Below are positions 60,201 to 64,000 of a DNA stretch of 64,000 nt, one piece after another. The stretch covers positions 46,944,880-47,008,879 of the forward strand of contig NC_079209.1 of assembly GCF_026745355.1 (NCBI RefSeq), in the 5' to 3' direction. Each line of letters starts with the position of its first letter. Position 1 is the first letter of the stretch. The position numbers and the translations under genes were made by a program. Origin of the DNA: Beta vulgaris subsp. vulgaris (lineage: Eukaryota; Streptophyta; Magnoliopsida; Caryophyllales; Amaranthaceae). A model generated the notes under the pieces. The model had not been told where the DNA came from. It did not search any database and saw nothing but the letters and a program-made list of their open reading frames with translations.

Positions 60201-60487
60201 CATTTGTGGAGTCTATACCTGCCGCCCCTGCATCAGCTGCGGAGAGCGCTTTGTTGAACAAGGCGTTTCATAGGATGTCTAGTTTCGGTAGGGTAAGAAT
60301 AAATTCCAAAAATACCATCTCTGCTGCCGCACTTAGTGCTAATAAGTCTTCAAGTGCAGGTGTAGGAGGCAGGATGAAGGGATACTTCATATTTTCATTT
60401 TTGGCTGCCTTGTTTGCTGTAGTATGTGTATTTATTGGTTCAAATGCTAGTGTTTTTGGTAAATTACACTGTCGTATGAATTTGTAA
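57295..60487 (+). CDS. Membrane-tethered NAC transcription factor (NAC017/NTL-like), four exons, 518 aa
   Basis: Exons: 57295-57463, 58670-59247, 59405-59831, 60105-60487. Phases agree and the CDS is 1557 nt. The NAC DNA-binding domain covers about residues 9-160 ([112 protein letters not shown]). An acidic region follows ([20 protein letters not shown]) together with the conserved [19 protein letters not shown] segment. A C-terminal transmembrane helix (about 485-504, [18 protein letters not shown]) has a short tail. NTL-type NACs are held in the ER membrane and released by proteolysis to enter the nucleus; ANAC017 acts in mitochondrial stress signalling. The [14 protein letters not shown] segment and the helix fit the NAC016/017/013 group; exact orthology is not proven. 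The stop codon overlaps a GTAAGT splice-donor-like site. Confidence 0.93.
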
Positions 60488-61470
60488 GTTAATTTTATCA
60501 TGACATCCAATATTATAATGTATGGGTTGGGTGGGATTCGAGGGAAGAATATTGAGTGTAAATATGGCATGTGTAGAGCCTTACTATTATACAGGAATAG
60601 TCTATATAGACTATCATTGAAATTTCTTGTTTGTTTTAGCTTATTAACTCTTTTTTGTATTTTGTTTTTTGGTTTCTTCAATGGGTTCAATGCTTGCCCC
60701 TTCATTGGTATTTTGCGTGCTTGTCTGATTGACATAAAAATGGGAGTAAAACTTTCTAGGAAGTGGAAGAATGTGAAGTCTTACTTTGTAGGAATTTCTA
60801 CTTGCATAATGGAGGAAACTATTATCTAAGTTCCTATAAGATAAGCAGAACTGTCATATAATTTTGTGCTTTTTGGGTTTCTCAGGAAGCGAAGCTACAT
60901 TGGAAACAACTTTCTAGCTAGTACTTCTTATGTTCGTTCAACTGGCTGCTCCGTCAATGCTTCCGGCAGAGAGCTAGTAAAACGATACAAGTGTACTACT
61001 AGATTGTGTGGTTTATGTGTATGTTATATGCTTATAATTGTTTGTTTTATACGTTGTCTCCCGTGGTTTCTTTGTTCATATGATTTTATTCCAGTCTTAA
61101 CAAGAAGATAATTTTGGATGCCGAATCATTGCAGATAAACCTCTAATAAAAGGCAAGGAAAGAACAGAAAGGTGATAATTGTATGTCGAGATTAGGCGTG
61201 GCTTTAATGAAATAAAGATTAATTGTGTAATAGACTAATAGTAAGGTGGGCAACACAGTAATACTGAAGGCAAAGTCATTACCTTCTAGTAAAACGAACT
61301 AATAAAGCCACTGCAAAATGATTAAACTACCTTTTTAGGGTAACTAAGCTTAGTTAAGAGCAACATGCAACAACCAAATTATCATCAACATCCACGCACA
61401 TAATGTGGAAAAAGTTAATAGATGGATGGAGGTCCTTGAATGTGGGACAGTAAGAGTGTATGTCTTTGGA
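60488..61470 (+). other. 3' flank of the NAC gene, possible extra 3' exon
   Basis: The GTAAGT at 60484 could pair with ttctcag at 60878-60884. That would join a downstream segment (60885-61111) in frame, starting KRSYIGNNFLASTSYVRSTG and ending LTRR with a stop. Otherwise this is 3' untranslated sequence. A run of tgacataaaaat-type AT-rich DNA follows with nothing else recognised. Confidence 0.4.
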
Positions 61471-62030
61471 CATTACAGGCAGTACCCTTTGAAAGGGTTT
61501 CTCGGATTTTGGTTGGGTGGGGTGTTGGATGTAGGTTTAGGCGAGGGTGAGGTGTTGTGGCAAGTGTAGTGAGGACGAGTGTGGGTGGGGTGTGCCACAA
61601 CTGGGAAGGGAGAGGGTGTAGTAGATTGTTTGGTAAGTTTAAGCTCGTGACGAATTAATTTTTCATTTAGTTCATCGAAGGAAATGGGTAGATCTCGAGC
61701 AAGAATATGTTCAGTAATATCTTCGGGGTTAAGGGACGCACCAAGCAAGACCAATTCGTAAACAATTCGGCGAATTTTGTTCATATAGGTTTCGATATCA
61801 TCAGAGCCTTTGGTGAGATTTTTAATTTGGGATTTAAGTTGTCGTATATGGCTACGGGAAGGTTTAGCATAAGTGTGGGCAAGAATGTCCCAAGCTTTTT
61901 TGAGGTGTTGGCACGGAAAATTAGGGGGCCAAGGGACAGGGAAAGAGTGTCGGCAAGGGCACCAAAAAGTAGTTTATCTTGGTGAACCCATGTAACATGA
62001 GCGGGTGGTTGGAAGATTAAGTGGGGCATT
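61470..62030 (-). pseudogene. Copia-type retrotransposon gag (UBN2) fragment
   Basis: On the minus strand: PPAHVTWVHQDKLLFGALAD, TLSLSLGPLIFRANTSKK, then, after a one-base loss in an A run near 61895, AWDILAHTYAKPSRSHIRQL, SQIKNLTKGSDDIETYMNKI, RRIVYELVLLGASLNPEDIT and ISFDELNEKLIRHELKL. It matches the gag polyprotein of plant Ty1/copia elements, which packages RNA into virus-like particles. A zinc-knuckle-like GYC..C near 61490 is interrupted by a stop. A deletion between EHILA and RDLPIS removes part of the domain. No LTRs recognised. Confidence 0.82.
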
Positions 62031-62228
62031 GTGGAGAGAGTGAGAGTCGTATACCATGGTTTTGACGGAAAAAATAACTGCTAGAGGTTGGATCTTGGCT
62101 GTGATACTATAAAGAAGTTTGGAAGAAGTTATACGTTTCCATGAGTAATTGCCGTGGCATTTATAGTACAAGTGTAGCAGTAAATTACACTAGCAACTAG
62201 AGATTATGAAGGAATAAGTCAACTATAT
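62031..62228. other. Leader side of the copia fragment
   Basis: May contain the 5' untranslated or LTR-proximal part of the copia element (minus orientation), but no LTR ends were recognised. Confidence 0.35.
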
Positions 62229-62542
62229 AAGGCGGCGTTTGGTTCATATAATGGTATGGGTTTGGAATCAGGAATGAAATCAAGGTGGTATAGGTTTGGA
62301 ACTTGATACATAATATCATGTGTTTGGTTTTATTTGGGAATAAATTTTTTTTTTTTCTATTTAATACCTAGAGGTATTGGTATGAGCCAAACTCACCTCC
62401 CCCTAAGTTTTTAAACCCCATACCTTATAGGTTTGAGGTATGGGTTTTAAATCTATCAAATAATTATACAAACATTAGGTATTGGTTTTGCTCATTCTAA
62501 ACCCATACCTGATACCAAAATCATGTGAACCAAACGCTCCCT
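62229..62542. mobile_element. MITE-like element (ggcgtttggttca / tgaaccaaacgct ends)
   Basis: About 315 bp. The left end ggcggcgtttggttcat with ggtatgggtttggaat is mirrored by attctaaacccatacc and atgtgaaccaaacgctccc at the right. The ends resemble those of small hAT or PIF/Harbinger MITEs. The target duplication is not clear. Confidence 0.65.
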
Positions 62543-62648
62543 GAAAGATAAGTATAAAGAATATACACAATACTTCCTCTGTTTCTTTTTACTTGCAACA
62601 GTTTGACTTTCATGCTTGCCAATGCATAATTTCAACCATCAATAAAAG

Positions 62649-63806
62649 TGCGTTCTGTTCAACTTAAAAAATTAAGTTTCAGGTCCAATAAGTTCAAATA
62701 AGTTCAGATAAGTTGCAATAAGGTCTAATAAGGGCAATAAGTTCCAATAAGTTCCAATCAGGTGCAATAAGTTCCAATCAGGTGCAATAAGTTCCAATCA
62801 GGTCTCATAAGGTCCAATAAGTTCCAATCAGGTCTAATAAAGTCCAATAAGGTCCAAATAGTCAATGTTTAATAAACATTTGTATTATTGTCCATTATTT
62901 TGTTATTCATAATTTCATATCACTATTAGCTGATTATGTTATTATTAGAATTTTAATTAAAGTACCACAATGATTATATAGTATTATACTTGTATTAGTG
63001 TCTATTATTTTATTATTTATTTATATTATGTCTATTATTTTATTATTTAATTATATTATGTCTATTATTTTATTATTCATATTACTATTAGCTGATTATG
63101 TTATTATTAGAATTTTTTATTAAAGTACCACAATGTATATTATTATACTTGTATTATTGTCTATTATATGATTATTCATATTGCTATTAAATAATATTAT
63201 AATCATGGTCAAATAATTAAGGTTAACAATAATAATAATAATTATTATAATTACAATATTTTGCAATAATAATTATAATTACAATATTTTGCAATAATAA
63301 TTATAATTACATTATTTTATTATTTATTTGTATTATGTCTATTATTTTATTATTTATATGTATTATGTCTATTATTTTATTATTCATATTAAAAAAATTT
63401 CTTTTCTACTAGTGTTTTATAAAATCAAAACAAGACTATTAGATATATTAGTGGTGAAAGTTATGTATAGGCAAATATATAAATAGTAAATTTTTTTTGT
63501 AAAATTAATTATCATAAGAGATAATTAATAATCATTATTTTTTAAAGGATGAATTATAATAGTTTACTCCATAAAAAATTTTGAGGGGTAGCATTTACGT
63601 TAGTGGTAATATTTATGTTATTAATGATCAAATTTTTTGTCTAATAAGGTCAAATAAGTTTCAATCAGGTCCAATAAGGTCTAATAAGTTTTAATCAGGT
63701 CTAATAAGTTTCAATCAGGGCCAATAAGGTCTAATAAGTTTCAATAAGGTCAATAAGTTCCAATAAGGTCCAATAAGTTTCAATCAGGTTCAATCAGGTC
63801 CAATAA
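62649..63806 (+). repeat. Repeat unit starting gtgcgttctgttcaactt with flanking minisatellites (1158 bp)
   Basis: A shared head (gtgcgttctgttcaact, 62649) is followed by a minisatellite of ggtccaataagttccaatca-type units (62670-62865). Then comes an AT-rich core with tandemly repeated tattatgtctattattttat words (62950-63390), and a second minisatellite (63640-63805). The same head starts again at 63807. Related ends occur in intron 1 of the CRM gene. Confidence 0.75.
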
Positions 63807-64000
63807 GGGTGCGTTCTGTTCAACTTAAAAAATTAAGTTTCGGGTTCAATAAGTTCAGATAAGTTCAGATAAGTTGCAATAAGGTCTAATAAGTGCAATA
63901 AGTTCCAATAAGGTCTAATAAGGTCCAATAAGTTCCAATCAGGTGCAATAAGTTCCAATCAGGTCTAATAAGGTCCAATAAGTTCCAATCAGGTCTAATA
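63807..64000 (+). repeat. Second copy of the gggtgcgttct repeat, cut by the window end
   Basis: The head sequence at 63807 matches 62649 and is followed by the same ggtccaataagttccaatca-type minisatellite to the end of the window. Confidence 0.8.

Noticed and set aside
61707..61985. 92-codon plus-strand frame
   Set aside because: Antisense of the copia gag fragment, which has recognisable motifs on the minus strand.

Overview
The window is nuclear DNA from a flowering plant, most likely a eudicot: AT-rich, with spliced genes for a chloroplast CRM splicing factor, a mitochondrial-type ribosomal protein L13, a tubulin-folding cofactor and a membrane-anchored NAC factor, embedded in many kinds of transposable-element remains. 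I cannot name the species. All exon structures were derived by reading splice sites and frame by hand; no search or transcript data was used.

Layout. 1-1806: end of a CACTA-type transposon carrying an intron-containing fragment of a plant anthranilate phosphoribosyltransferase gene. 1807-17375: six tandem, decayed, minus-strand copies of one hAT (BED zinc finger/RICESLEEPER-like) transposase gene, interrupted at 7422-8351 by a foldback element with a 9-bp target duplication. 17527-20400: minisatellites, microsatellites and a second such foldback element (18242-19395). 20410-25560: another CACTA-like terminus, an inverted copy of part of the neighbouring cofactor gene (23089-23936), a Helitron-like 3' end and a hairpin-bearing element.

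26020-34391 (+): tubulin-folding cofactor B, eight exons, with a transposon-filled 4.9-kb intron. 34925-37437: Ty3/gypsy integrase remnant and MITE-like repeats. 37729-43168 (+): CRM-domain splicing factor (CFM3-like), nine exons. 44263-46914 (-): ribosomal protein L13, five exons, convergent with the CRM gene. 47264-51117 (-): broken Mutator-like element with a plant-mobile-domain gene and a SWIM-domain transposase tail. 51339-52370 and 53092-54690: MITE-like elements, the second containing a third 9-bp-TSD foldback element. 54986-56790: LINE fragment with an inverted 5' segment. 57295-60487 (+): membrane-tethered NAC transcription factor, four exons. 61470-64000: copia gag fragment, a MITE and minisatellite-bearing repeats.

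The four intact genes are functionally unrelated housekeeping or regulatory genes (microtubule assembly, chloroplast intron splicing, organellar translation, stress-type transcription). The most unusual structure is the 848-bp, indel-free inverted duplication of exons 4-5 of the cofactor B gene, placed so that the two arms flank the promoter and exons 1-3 of that same gene.
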